From the NCBI GenBank assembly GCA_025351245.1, contig JANXWH010000140.1, positions 1-46,940 on the forward strand: 46,940 nucleotides of DNA. The letters run 5' to 3'. Positions 1 through 7,981 of this stretch are shown one piece after another (the stretch's first letter is position 1; the number at the start of each line of letters is the position of its first letter). Origin of the DNA: Chloroflexota bacterium. Its GTDB lineage: Bacteria > Chloroflexota > Limnocylindria > Limnocylindrales > CSP1-4. The notes below the pieces were generated by a model. It had not been told where the DNA came from. It saw only the letters and a list, made by a program, of their open reading frames with translations, and searched no databases. The position numbers and the translations under genes were made by a program.

Positions 1-32
1 TGCCGGGCCGCCCGAGGAGGCCCGCGCTTTGC

Positions 33-38
33 TAGGCT
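33..38 (+). promoter_or_regulatory. -10 box of a leaderless promoter
   Basis: TAGGCT lies 7 bases before the ATG at 46. The predicted transcription start therefore falls on the start codon. The same spacing recurs before several other genes in this window. No -35 box can be judged because the window begins here. Confidence 0.45.
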
Positions 39-45
39 CGGGAAG

Positions 46-1008
46 ATGGATCGTCGCCGGGCCCTGGGTATCGCGCTCGCGGCCGTCTCCGCGTGCGGCT
101 ACGGCTCCGGCCCACTCTTCGCGAAGAGCGTCTACGGGGCCGGCCTGGACTGGCTCGCACTCCTCTACTGGCGATTCCTCCTCGCCGGGCTGCTGGTCTG
201 GGCGTGGGCGATCCTCGTGCCGGCGAACCGGGCCGGGCTGCGCGCGCTGCCGCGGCGCCGCGTCGTCGCACTCCTTGGGCTGGGTGCCTTCTTCGTGGCG
301 AACGCGAGCACCTACTACGCCGCGCTCCAGTACATCTCCGCCTCGCTCGCGTCCCTGATCGTCTATATCTATCCCGCGCTCGTGGCCGTCCTCTCGATCC
401 GCTTCGGGCACGGGTTGCATGGCCGCCGGCCGTGGGCCGCGCTCGGGATCGTGAGCGCCGGGGTGGCGCTCACGCTCGGCGGGATCGAGACGCACCCGGA
501 GCCGATCGGGCTCGTGCTGGCGGTCTCCTCGCCGTGCATCTACGCCGTCTACATCGTCCTGGCGGCCCGTCTCGCGGGCGAGCGGCGCGGCGAGACGGCC
601 AACGACCGGACCGGCGGCGACGGCGCCGAGACGCGGCCGGCCGTGGCAGCCTCGGTCATGATCAGCGCGACGTTCGTGGTGGTCGCGCTGCTGGCGGTCG
701 CGACCGGCGAACCGATCGTCCCGTGGCGGGTGCCCGGCGGCGCATGGTACGGCCTGGCCGGGATCGCCGTCTTCTCCACGGCGGTGGCGATCTCCGCGTT
801 CTACGCCGGGGCGGCGCGGATCGGGGCGGCCCAGGCGGCGCTCGTCTCCACGGTGGAGCCGATCTGGACGATCACGCTCGCGGCGCTCCTGTTCGGGGAG
901 CGCCTGTCCACGGCGCAGCTGGTCGGGGGACTCCTGGTCATCGTGGGCGTCATCGTGGCCCAGACGACGCCCGGTGCGACGCCATCCGCGGTCGTCGAGG
1001 AAGCCTGA
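46..1008 (+). CDS. DMT-superfamily (EamA) transporter
   Basis: The 320-residue product is an inner-membrane protein built from two EamA repeats of about five helices each, the usual size and layout of drug/metabolite transporters. The first repeat runs to about residue 140 and the second from about 200 to 308. A hydrophilic loop rich in Arg, Gly and Asp near 175-200 separates them. The end of repeat 2 reads STVEPIWTITLAALLFGE, the typical EamA signature. The substrate cannot be told; family members export amino acids, metabolites or drugs. The start at 46 fits a leaderless promoter. The next gene begins 20 bases downstream with its own -10 box. Confidence 0.88.
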   Translation: MDRRRALGIALAAVSACGYGSGPLFAKSVYGAGLDWLALLYWRFLLAGLLVWAWAILVPANRAGLRALPRRRVVALLGLGAFFVANASTYYAALQYISASLASLIVYIYPALVAVLSIRFGHGLHGRRPWAALGIVSAGVALTLGGIETHPEPIGLVLAVSSPCIYAVYIVLAARLAGERRGETANDRTGGDGAETRPAVAASVMISATFVVVALLAVATGEPIVPWRVPGGAWYGLAGIAVFSTAVAISAFYAGAARIGAAQAALVSTVEPIWTITLAALLFGERLSTAQLVGGLLVIVGVIVAQTTPGATPSAVVEEA

Positions 1009-1015
1009 GCGGGCG

Positions 1016-1021
1016 TACGAT
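1016..1021 (+). promoter_or_regulatory. -10 box of a leaderless promoter
   Basis: TACGAT is followed by exactly 7 bases and then the ATG at 1029. It lies in the 20-base gap after the transporter stop codon and supports the 1029 start over any upstream one. Confidence 0.45.
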
Positions 1022-1028
1022 TGGGGGG

Positions 1029-1856
1029 ATGGTCGAGATCGAGACGCTGGCCGCGCGCGACGGTACCGCGCTCCTGACGCGGCGCTGGCCGCCGGCCGGG
1101 GAGCCATGGGCAACGGTCCTCGTGGTCCACGGCCTGGGCGAGCACTCCGGCCGCCACGAGGCGACCGCGGGACGCTTCGCCGCGGCCGGGATCGCGACGG
1201 CCTCCTACGACCATCGCGGCTCTGGGGCATCGGCCGGGCGGCGCGCGGACGTCGAGCGGTGGGCAAGCTTCCTGGACGACATCGAGGACCGACTGGCGGC
1301 GTCGCGGCTGGCAGGCCTCCCGGCCGCGATCTACGGCCACTCGCTGGGCGGCCTGCTGGTCGCGGACTACCTGCTGGACGATCGCCCGCTGCCCGACGTC
1401 GCGGTCCTCTCAGCGCCGGCGCTCGGAGCGAAGGTCAACCGGGCACTCAGACTCGCGCTTCCGCTGCTCGCGACGATCCTGCCGCGCGTGGCGATCGCCA
1501 ACCCGTGGGACGGGGCGGCGCTCTCGCGCGACCCTGCGATCGGCGCGGCCGTTGCCGCCGATCCTCTCTGCGAGACGCGGACGAGCTTCCGGCTGGGAAA
1601 CGGCCTCTTCCGAGCGATGGATCGCGTGCGCAGCCGACTGGCCGCGCGCGACGGCTTCCCGCTCCCCGTCCTGCTGGTCCATGGCGGGGCAGACTCGCTC
1701 GTGCCGACCGAGACGAGCGCGTTCGCCTCCGCTTACCCGTCCGTCGAGCGCCGCGTGTACCCGGACGTGCGCCACGAGCTGCACCACGACCCGGTGGACG
1801 GGGCGCGGATCGTCGACGAGATGATCGACTGGCTCCGGGAGCGGCTCCTGGGCTGA
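1029..1856 (+). CDS. Alpha/beta hydrolase, monoacylglycerol-lipase-like
   Basis: This 275-residue cytoplasmic hydrolase resembles lysophospholipases and monoacylglycerol lipases (Hydrolase_4 type). The oxyanion segment VVHGLGEHSGRH lies near residues 34-45. The nucleophile elbow is GHSLGG near 103, with Ser as nucleophile. An Asp in HGGADSLVP and a His in VRHELHHD complete the triad. The Tyr-Asp-His-Arg-Gly segment after strand 4 is typical of this family. The open frame continues further upstream, but only the ATG at 1029 gives hydrolase-like sequence and a -10 box 7 bases before it. The natural ester substrate is unknown. Confidence 0.85.
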   Translation: MVEIETLAARDGTALLTRRWPPAGEPWATVLVVHGLGEHSGRHEATAGRFAAAGIATASYDHRGSGASAGRRADVERWASFLDDIEDRLAASRLAGLPAAIYGHSLGGLLVADYLLDDRPLPDVAVLSAPALGAKVNRALRLALPLLATILPRVAIANPWDGAALSRDPAIGAAVAADPLCETRTSFRLGNGLFRAMDRVRSRLAARDGFPLPVLLVHGGADSLVPTETSAFASAYPSVERRVYPDVRHELHHDPVDGARIVDEMIDWLRERLLG

Positions 1857-1870
1857 GCGGACGCCGCTCG

Positions 1871-2839
1871 TCAGGCGGCCGGGCCGCGGCCCTCCTTCAA
1901 CAGGCTGCGGAGGAGAAACGTCACGTTGGCGGGCTTCTCGGCCAGGCGCCGCATGAAGTACGGGTACCACTCCGTCCCGTACGGCACGTAGACACGGACG
2001 CGCTGGCCGCGGCGGAGCAGCTCCGCCTGGAGATCGCGGCGGACTCCGAAGAGCATCTGGAACTCGTATCGGTCCGGCGCGATCCCGTCGTCCTCCGCGA
2101 AGCGAAGCAGGCGCCCGATGAGCCGCCCGTCATGGGTCGCCAGCGCCGGAAATGCACCCTCGCGCATCAGGCGCCGGGCGAGCGATTCGTAGGCCGCGTC
2201 GACCTCCTCGCGCTCGCGGAACGCCACGGATTCCGGTTCGTTGTAGGCACCCTTGCAGAGGCGAACCCGCGCCCCGTCGGCGATCAGGGCCTCCACATCG
2301 GCGGCGCTGCGGCGCAGCGCGGCCTGGATCACGACCCCCGTCTCCGGGTTGATCGACCGCAGCTCGCGCCAGAGGTCGAGCGTTCGATCGGTCGTCGTGT
2401 GGTCCTCCATGTCGATCCGGACGAATGCGCCGACGGCCGCAGCCGCCCGCATGACCCGGGCGACCGTCTCGCGGCAGACGTCCTCCGAGATGTCCAGGCC
2501 CATCTGGGTCAGCTTCAGGCTCACGTTGCGCTGGAGGCCGCGCTCGGTGAGCGCCGCGAGCGTCTCCTCGTACCGACCCGCGGCCCCAGCGCAGGCCTCC
2601 GCCGACGAGACGGATTCGCCCAGGACGTCGACGGTCGTCATGAAGCCGGCATCCCGGAGCCGCTCGAGCGCCCCGAGCACCTCGGGGAGCGTCTCGCCGG
2701 CCACGAACCGGCCGACCATCGGGCGCGTGATCGGCACCCTGACGGCAAGCCGACCCAGCGACCGGCGGTGCGAGAGGCCAAGGAAGAGCGACCGAAGCGC
2801 CCGTTCCGGAGCGTCGTGAAGCGTACCGTTCGTGCTCAA
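1871..2839 (-). CDS. Proline dehydrogenase (monofunctional PRODH)
   Basis: FAD-dependent oxidation of L-proline to 1-pyrroline-5-carboxylate, the first step of proline breakdown, usually at the membrane face. Family hallmarks are visible: NVSLKLTQMGLD for the barrel core, VRIDMEDH, RLCKGAYNEPE, and a C-terminal RVYVPYGTEWYPYFMRRLAEKP that carries the substrate-binding Arg-Arg pair. With the TTG start the product is 322 residues, close to the usual 300-320 for single-domain bacterial PRODH. An ATG at 2935 is in frame, but the extra 32 residues are Arg-rich and not family-like. The TTG overlaps the stop of a small upstream ORF (TTGA). No P5C dehydrogenase is in this window; ProC, the opposing biosynthetic enzyme, lies 4 kb away. 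Confidence 0.85.
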   Translation of the reverse strand: MSTNGTLHDAPERALRSLFLGLSHRRSLGRLAVRVPITRPMVGRFVAGETLPEVLGALERLRDAGFMTTVDVLGESVSSAEACAGAAGRYEETLAALTERGLQRNVSLKLTQMGLDISEDVCRETVARVMRAAAAVGAFVRIDMEDHTTTDRTLDLWRELRSINPETGVVIQAALRRSAADVEALIADGARVRLCKGAYNEPESVAFREREEVDAAYESLARRLMREGAFPALATHDGRLIGRLLRFAEDDGIAPDRYEFQMLFGVRRDLQAELLRRGQRVRVYVPYGTEWYPYFMRRLAEKPANVTFLLRSLLKEGRGPAA

Positions 2840-2898
2840 TCGCGGGCCTCGCCAGGTTCGGCGGCGGTGCCGGCGGCTGGCAGAATCGGGAGCGACAT
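2836..2898 (-). other. Possible 20-codon upstream ORF coupled to PRODH
   Basis: An ATG at 2898 follows a strong GGAGG box with 7 bases spacing. It opens a 20-codon frame, MSLPILPAAGTAAEPGEARD, whose TGA overlaps the TTG of proline dehydrogenase by the TTGA arrangement. It could be a translated leader that couples to PRODH, or it could mark a frameshift in the PRODH N-terminus. A TAGCCT -10 candidate lies at 2945-2950. Confidence 0.35.
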
Positions 2899-2965
2899 CG
2901 AAGCGCCTCCAAAGATCGGCGGGCGACGCCGCCATCGCGGCGCAAGGCTACCGCACGGGCGCGCT

Positions 2966-3406
2966 TCAGCGATGCGGCTCGATCCGCACGCCGCCGACCA
3001 ACGCGACGAGCACTCCACCGACTGCCAGGAGCCAGCTCACCAGCGCGAGCGCCCCGCCCGCCCACAGGAGGATGACCAGCCCTCCCACGGTCGTCGGGAT
3101 GCGCTCGCCGGGCGGGGCGGCCACGAGGCCGGCGAGCACGGCCGTGGCCACCAGGAGCGCGACTCCGCCGACCCGCAGCCCGGTGGCGAGCATCCCGGCG
3201 TCGAGCGTTCCCGCCCCGGTGAACGCGACTCCGCCCGCCAGGAGCACGTACCCCGCGAGCGCCAACGGGAGCACGCCGGGAAGGCTGCCCGGGTGCGCCT
3301 CCCGAGCGAACGTCACCGCGGACCGCGGCCCGGCCAGCACTACCAGCAACGTGCCGCCGGCCGCGGCGCAGGAGAGCAGGACCGCGAGCCGCGCGATCGT
3401 CTCCAT
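2966..3406 (-). CDS. Small integral membrane protein, unknown function
   Basis: The 146-residue product has four clear hydrophobic segments, at about residues 5-23, 45-65, 75-97 and 108-135, joined by short loops, and almost no soluble part. I do not recognise a family. It begins 5 bases after the S9 peptidase stop, so it is probably co-transcribed with it. The longer open frame upstream is only the antisense frame of the peptidase gene. Ala, Gly, Leu and Val dominate, as in other membrane proteins of this genome. Confidence 0.6.
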   Translation of the reverse strand: METIARLAVLLSCAAAGGTLLVVLAGPRSAVTFAREAHPGSLPGVLPLALAGYVLLAGGVAFTGAGTLDAGMLATGLRVGGVALLVATAVLAGLVAAPPGERIPTTVGGLVILLWAGGALALVSWLLAVGGVLVALVGGVRIEPHR

Positions 3407-3411
3407 GCCGG

Positions 3412-5721
3412 TCAGGGCGCCGGCGGCGGCAGCTCCCCGGCGAGGTGCCGTTTCAGCCAGGCGAGGATCCGGCTGTAGGCGTCGCGACGGTTCTCGCGCC
3501 GCTCCCAGCCGTGCGCCTCGTCCGCGTACCAGTGCACCTCGTGGTACTTGCCCTCGATCTCGAGCGCCTCGACCATCTTCTCGGTCATCAGAGGCACGAC
3601 GCGGCGGTCCTTCCGGCCGTGGAGCAGCAGGAGCGGCGCCTCGATTCGCTCGGCGCGATAGAGCGGCGAGCCGCGTCGATAGAGCTCCGCCTTCGACGGA
3701 TCGTCCGGCATCCCCATCATCCGCCGCAGGTCGATCCGGCCGGCCCGATCGCCATGTCGGTAGCTCTCCGCGATCTCCGAGTCGCCGTAGAGGTCGACGC
3801 CGGCCGCCCACATCGACGGCTCCTCCACCAGCGCACAGAGGGTGAGGTAGCCGCCGTACGACCCGCCGTACATCGCGAGCCGGCCGTTGGACCAGGCCTG
3901 CGTGCTGGCCCAGCGCGCGGCATCGATGACGTCGTGGACGTCCGCGTGGCCCCACTCATCCCGGTTCGCGTGACGGAAGTCGCGGCCGTAGCCGGTGGAG
4001 CCCCGGAAGTCCACCGAGAGATAGGCGAAGCCCTCAGAGACAAGGAGCTCGCGGAACGGGATCCAATCCCGGAAGGCCTGCCAGGTGGGACCGCCGTGGG
4101 CGTGGATGATCGTGGGAACGCCGCGCCCGCCCCGCCGCCCGGTCGCGCCCAGCGGCCGCCAGAGCGTCACGGGGATGGCCAGACCATCGCGAGCCCGGAT
4201 CGTTCGATGCTCCGCCACCGCGAAGCTGCTCACGAGCAGGGCGACCGGGCGGCTCTGGGTGAGGCGCCGGGGCCGACGCGCGACCGTCCCATCGGGAGCC
4301 GGAACCGGCAGGATCCAGAGATCCTCCGGCTCGCGGCTGGACTCCCCGACCGCGAGAATCCCGCTCCCGTCCGGCATCCAGGCGACCGCCAGCCAGACGC
4401 CGTCGAACGGGTCGATCCGGACCGGGGCACCCACGCCGGGTGCGAGGTCCGCGACGGGACGCTTCGGCGGCCGGCCCGGCCTGCGCTTCGCCGGGGCAGC
4501 GCCTGCCATCTGGGCCACGTGGAGCTGCCGGAGTCCCTCGCGGATGATCACGTGGACGAAGCGCATCCCATCGGGTGACGGGATGGGCGCGATCCCGAAA
4601 CCGCCTCCCGGGGCGCCGTGCTCCACGGCGCCGGCCGTGAGGGCGCTCCGATCCGTGCCGTCGGCCTTGACGCGCACGACCTGGAACCAGCCGTCCGCGT
4701 CGCTGAGGAGCAGCAGGCCGCTGCCGTCGGGAAGCCAGCGTGCCCCGGTCGCCCAGTCGCCGTCCCCGGCGACGGTGCGCTCTTCGCCCGACGCCAGATC
4801 GAGGATCGACACCTGGTTCGTGAGGAGATCGGGATGGCGCTGGGCGGTGAGCGCCATGCGCGTCCCGTCGGGCGACCAGGCGAGATCGTCGATGGCCACC
4901 CCGGCGGGCGTGATCGCGCGCGGCTCCGGGGCGACTGGCCGGGCGGCCGGGCGGCCGCGGCGCGGCAGCGGCGCTTCCTGCACCCAGACCTGGCTCCAGC
5001 CACGGCGGCGCGAGATGAACGCAATCTGCCGGCCATCGGGTGCCCAGCGCGGCGCACGGCTTCCCGCGGGATGATCGGCCACGACGGTGGGCCGGCTGCC
5101 GTCGGCCCCGATCAGCCAGATCGCATCGTCGCGAACGAACGCAAGGTGGGCACCGTCGGGCGCCCATTGCGGGTCCGAGACGGCCTTCTCCGAGGCCGTC
5201 AGCTGCCGGGTCGCGCCGCTCCGCAGGTCAAGGATGAAGACCTGGCGGGCACCGCCGGCCTCGGCCGTGTACGCGACGCGCCGGCCATCCGGCGAGAGGC
5301 GCGGCTCGCGCGGCGAGTCGCAGGCCACGATCTGCTCGATGGTGAGCCGATCGCGGCGCGGGACGACGGCGGGCTCGGAGCTGCGCCGGCGAGCAGCCGC
5401 TGCCCGCCGGCGGGTCGCAGAGGCGGCGACCGGCGGCGTGGCCGGCGCCGCGTCTTCGGGCGCTTCGAGAAGAGCCTGGGGCGTTGCGTCGGCCGCCATC
5501 GCACCTTGTGCCGGCTTCGGGCGGTTCTTCGAGCCGGGCGGGCGGCCACGGCGGCGGGGCGGCGGGGCGTCCGCCGTCTCGGCCGGCACCGATGCGTCGG
5601 CGGACGGCAGGGTCCCCGACTCCGGCGTCCCGGACCTGTCCGCGGCTGCAGCTTCGAGCGCGGTCTCGGCGTTGGGGAGGAGGTCGTCGTCGGAGGGCTC
5701 GAAACGGCGTCCGGTAGGCAT
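3412..5721 (-). CDS. S9-family prolyl oligopeptidase-like peptidase with AT-hook-like motifs
   Basis: A 769-residue serine peptidase of the acylaminoacyl-peptidase/DPP type. Residues about 115-500 form a WD40-like beta-propeller with recurring WSPDG and WAPDG units. The C-terminal hydrolase domain has HAHGGP, the nucleophile elbow YGGSYGGY (Ser near 621), Asp in GRKDRR near 705 and His in DEAHGW near 737. The propeller normally restricts access to small peptides. An unusual feature is an acidic N-terminal region of about 115 residues holding PRRRGRPPGSKN near 56-67, a classic AT-hook core. Further GRP motifs occur near residues 254 (RRGRPAARP) and 415 (RRPGRPPKRP), between propeller blades. 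The start at 5721 has TATAAC 7 bases before it, inside the end of the PIG-L gene. Confidence 0.9.
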   Translation of the reverse strand: MPTGRRFEPSDDDLLPNAETALEAAAADRSGTPESGTLPSADASVPAETADAPPPRRRGRPPGSKNRPKPAQGAMAADATPQALLEAPEDAAPATPPVAASATRRRAAAARRRSSEPAVVPRRDRLTIEQIVACDSPREPRLSPDGRRVAYTAEAGGARQVFILDLRSGATRQLTASEKAVSDPQWAPDGAHLAFVRDDAIWLIGADGSRPTVVADHPAGSRAPRWAPDGRQIAFISRRRGWSQVWVQEAPLPRRGRPAARPVAPEPRAITPAGVAIDDLAWSPDGTRMALTAQRHPDLLTNQVSILDLASGEERTVAGDGDWATGARWLPDGSGLLLLSDADGWFQVVRVKADGTDRSALTAGAVEHGAPGGGFGIAPIPSPDGMRFVHVIIREGLRQLHVAQMAGAAPAKRRPGRPPKRPVADLAPGVGAPVRIDPFDGVWLAVAWMPDGSGILAVGESSREPEDLWILPVPAPDGTVARRPRRLTQSRPVALLVSSFAVAEHRTIRARDGLAIPVTLWRPLGATGRRGGRGVPTIIHAHGGPTWQAFRDWIPFRELLVSEGFAYLSVDFRGSTGYGRDFRHANRDEWGHADVHDVIDAARWASTQAWSNGRLAMYGGSYGGYLTLCALVEEPSMWAAGVDLYGDSEIAESYRHGDRAGRIDLRRMMGMPDDPSKAELYRRGSPLYRAERIEAPLLLLHGRKDRRVVPLMTEKMVEALEIEGKYHEVHWYADEAHGWERRENRRDAYSRILAWLKRHLAGELPPPAP

Positions 5722-5728
5722 CGGCGGC

Positions 5729-5734
5729 GTTATA
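5729..5734 (-). promoter_or_regulatory. -10 box of the S9 peptidase
   Basis: TATAAC on the minus strand is 7 bases from the ATG at 5721. It overlaps the stop codon of the upstream PIG-L gene, so the peptidase can be transcribed alone as a leaderless mRNA. Confidence 0.5.
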
Positions 5735-6575
5735 CCACGCCGCGGAGGTCCGTCTCCCGCTCTCCCTGCAGGGGCGGAGGGTCCACCCGCACGAACGTCT
5801 CCCGGCCGAGGAACCGTTCGACCATCTCGCGGGGCGCGTCGGCCCAGCCGCCATCGCGCATCTGGCTCGCGTGGGCGGCGAGCGCGGCGAGCTTCTGGTC
5901 CAGAACGCTCCGGACATCGACGATCGTGGTGACCTCCTCGTCGGGCCGGGCAAGCTCCACGAACCGGCGCTGCTGGAGGAGGTCGTCCTCCGTGGGCGGG
6001 GCTGCCGTCGCGTCCCCGCGCAACGCGGCGAACGCCTCCTGGAGGCGGCCCATCTCCGCGAGGCCGCTCCGGGGGATCGCCTGGTGGTAGAGGACCCGCG
6101 GGCCGCCGGGCCGGCGCGCGGCGCGCCGGTAGGCCTCCGTGGCCCGGGCGGAAATCGTCACGTGGTCGGGATGGCCGTAGATCCCGCCCGGATCGAAGGT
6201 CAGGACGACCGAGGGACGGAGCTCGGCGAGGATCGACTCCAGGCGCCCAACCACCTCCTCCGCGTCCGCAGTGGCGAAGCAATCGGCCGGGCGGGGCCAG
6301 TTCTCCATCCCGCTGTCGCGATAGCCCAGGAAGATTGGCTCCGGGACGCCGAGGGCGGCCATCGCCTCCCGCAGCTCGCCGCGCCGCAGCTCCCCGTCCA
6401 GCTCGCGGGCGCCCGCCTCGCCGCCCAGGTCGCCGTCCGTCGCGCAGACAAGGTTCGTCGGCACACCGCGAGCCGCCGCGAGCGCCAGGACGCCACCCAC
6501 GCCAAACGACTCGTCGTCCGGGTGGGCGAAGATCGCGAGGAGGCCGCGTGGCGGCCGGGCCACCGGGTCGGTCAC
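5730..6575 (-). CDS. PIG-L family zinc-dependent deacetylase
   Basis: This 281-residue enzyme belongs to the LmbE/PIG-L family, which removes acetyl groups from N-acetylglucosamine-type substrates (MshB, BshB and related enzymes). The zinc motif AHPDDESFGVGG is at residues 16-27, and GHPDHVTISARA, with the second metal ligand, lies near 136-147. The length suits the mycothiol-type branch. The start overlaps the DinB-like gene stop by ATGA. The DinB-like neighbour is also from a fold linked to low-molecular-weight thiols, so a thiol-conjugate role (Mca/MshB-like) is possible but not shown. Confidence 0.87.
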   Translation of the reverse strand: MTDPVARPPRGLLAIFAHPDDESFGVGGVLALAAARGVPTNLVCATDGDLGGEAGARELDGELRRGELREAMAALGVPEPIFLGYRDSGMENWPRPADCFATADAEEVVGRLESILAELRPSVVLTFDPGGIYGHPDHVTISARATEAYRRAARRPGGPRVLYHQAIPRSGLAEMGRLQEAFAALRGDATAAPPTEDDLLQQRRFVELARPDEEVTTIVDVRSVLDQKLAALAAHASQMRDGGWADAPREMVERFLGRETFVRVDPPPLQGERETDLRGVV

Positions 6576-7108
6576 GCGGACGCAGCCCGAGCGGCGGCCT
6601 TCTCGAGCACCTCCAGGTGATCGAGGGCGTGACCATGCAGGGTCAGGAAGACCCAGCTCCAGGCCTCGTCTGACCGGATCACGTCAAACGGGAGGTCCTG
6701 GGCGAGCGCGACGAGGCGGGCGTGGGACTCCTCCAGGTGGGTCCGGACCTCGACGGCGCCCTCCCCGACCCACATGGCCCGCTGGGTCTCGTTGAACGCG
6801 TCGAAGTCCCCGCCCGCGTAGTCGTCATCGGCGGGCCACGCCGCGCCGTCGAGGACCCGGACGATGGCCGCGATCCCTTCGTCGGCCCACGCCGCGAGGT
6901 GGCCCACGTGGTCGAGCGCGCTCCACGGTTGCCCGCCGCCGTCGGACGGCGCCACCGGGCGGTCCCAGTCCGCCGCCGGGATCCGATCGAGGACGGCCCC
7001 GAGGCGCGCCCAGATCGCCGCCTCGTCGGCCCAGGGGTCGCGGTCGGCTGCGCGCAGATCCAGGGCGCGAACGTCGGCCAGCGGGGCGGTGCGGAGGTCG
7101 AGCGTCAT
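6572..7108 (-). CDS. DinB/ClbS-like four-helix metal-binding protein
   Basis: The 178-residue product fits the DinB-like (YfiT/maleylpyruvate isomerase N-terminal) fold. It has the helix-borne His in WSALDHVGHLAAWADE near residues 63-78 and the C-terminal HGHALDHLEVLEKA, which together would bind a divalent metal. Members include thiol-dependent S-transferases and proteins of unknown role. It overlaps proC upstream and the PIG-L gene downstream by 4 bases each, so the three form one translationally coupled unit. The reaction is unknown. Confidence 0.75.
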   Translation of the reverse strand: MTLDLRTAPLADVRALDLRAADRDPWADEAAIWARLGAVLDRIPAADWDRPVAPSDGGGQPWSALDHVGHLAAWADEGIAAIVRVLDGAAWPADDDYAGGDFDAFNETQRAMWVGEGAVEVRTHLEESHARLVALAQDLPFDVIRSDEAWSWVFLTLHGHALDHLEVLEKAAARAASA

Positions 7109-7968
7109 CTGCCGGACGGGTGATCCGGCGTCTCGACCGACGCCTCGAGTTGCTCGCCGAGCTCCACGGTGCGCCGGTACGCCGCCCAGACGGCCTCGGA
7201 GAGGACGGTCCGCAGGCGCCCGGACTCCAGCGCGTGCAGCGCCGCGGCGCTGGTGCCGCCCGGCGATGTGACCATGTTGCGGAGCACTGCCGGGTGCGTC
7301 CCGGACGCCTTCGCGAAGAAGGCGCTCCCCTCGAGCGTCTCGACGACCAGGTCGTGGGCCACGTGCCGCGGGAAGCCCAGGTGGACAGCTGCATCCACGA
7401 GCGCCTCCATCACGAGGAAGACGTACGTCGGGCCCGTGCCGGAGACGGCGGTCGCCATCGCCACGAACTTCTCGTAGTCCACCTCGATCTCGACGCCGAG
7501 CGAGGAGAGGAGCGCCTTCGCCTGGGCACGCTGCTCGGGCGTCGTCTCGGGCGTCGCGTACCAGACAGTCATCCCGTGACCCAGCTGCGCCGGGGTGTTG
7601 GGCATGCTGCGGACCAGCTCGCGGTGACCCAGGAGCCCGGCGAGCGCGGTGGTGGTCGCGCCGGCGATCACGCTCAGGACCAGCTGGCCCGGCCGGAGGT
7701 GCGGCCCGATCTCGCGACCGACCCGGGCGAGCATCTGCGGCTTCACCGCCAGCACGACGATGTCGACACCGTCCACGGCGTCCACGTTGCTGGCCGTCAC
7801 GCGGATGCCGTGCGCGGCGGCGAGCTGCTCTCGGCGCTCGGCGCGCGGGTGGCTGGCCACGAGGTTTGCGGGCTCCAGGAGCCGGCCGCGCAGGAGGCCC
7901 GCGATCATGGATTCGGCCATCACGCCGGTGCCGACGGTGGCGAGCGTGCGTCCTTCGAGCGGCGACAT
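7105..7968 (-). CDS. proC: Pyrroline-5-carboxylate reductase
   Basis: Catalyses the last step of proline synthesis, NAD(P)H-dependent reduction of pyrroline-5-carboxylate to L-proline. The 287-residue protein starts with a Rossmann GTGVMAESMIAGLL. It carries AVKPQ near residue 74, RSMPNTPAQLGHG near 118 and the C-terminal helical dimer domain ending TSPGGTSAAALHALE, the ProC signature. The ATG at 7968 is preferred over an in-frame one at 7998 because TAGACT lies 7 bases before it and the conserved fold begins there. The first gene of a coupled trio with the DinB-like and PIG-L genes. Confidence 0.93.
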   Translation of the reverse strand: MSPLEGRTLATVGTGVMAESMIAGLLRGRLLEPANLVASHPRAERREQLAAAHGIRVTASNVDAVDGVDIVVLAVKPQMLARVGREIGPHLRPGQLVLSVIAGATTTALAGLLGHRELVRSMPNTPAQLGHGMTVWYATPETTPEQRAQAKALLSSLGVEIEVDYEKFVAMATAVSGTGPTYVFLVMEALVDAAVHLGFPRHVAHDLVVETLEGSAFFAKASGTHPAVLRNMVTSPGGTSAAALHALESGRLRTVLSEAVWAAYRRTVELGEQLEASVETPDHPSGR

Positions 7969-7975
7969 GCCCGCG

Positions 7976-7981
7976 AGTCTA
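7976..7981 (-). promoter_or_regulatory. -10 box of proC
   Basis: TAGACT on the minus strand is 7 bases from the proC ATG at 7968. It overlaps the end of the methyltransferase gene, giving proC a promoter of its own. Confidence 0.45.

Noticed and set aside
1871-2935. ATG at 2935 as the proline dehydrogenase start
   Set aside because: The extra residues are Arg-rich and not family-like. A TTG at 2839 gives the usual length, though the ATG cannot be excluded.
974-3478. 834-codon plus-strand open frame
   Set aside because: It spans the hydrolase, proline dehydrogenase and membrane protein genes in wrong frames and has no recognisable sequence.
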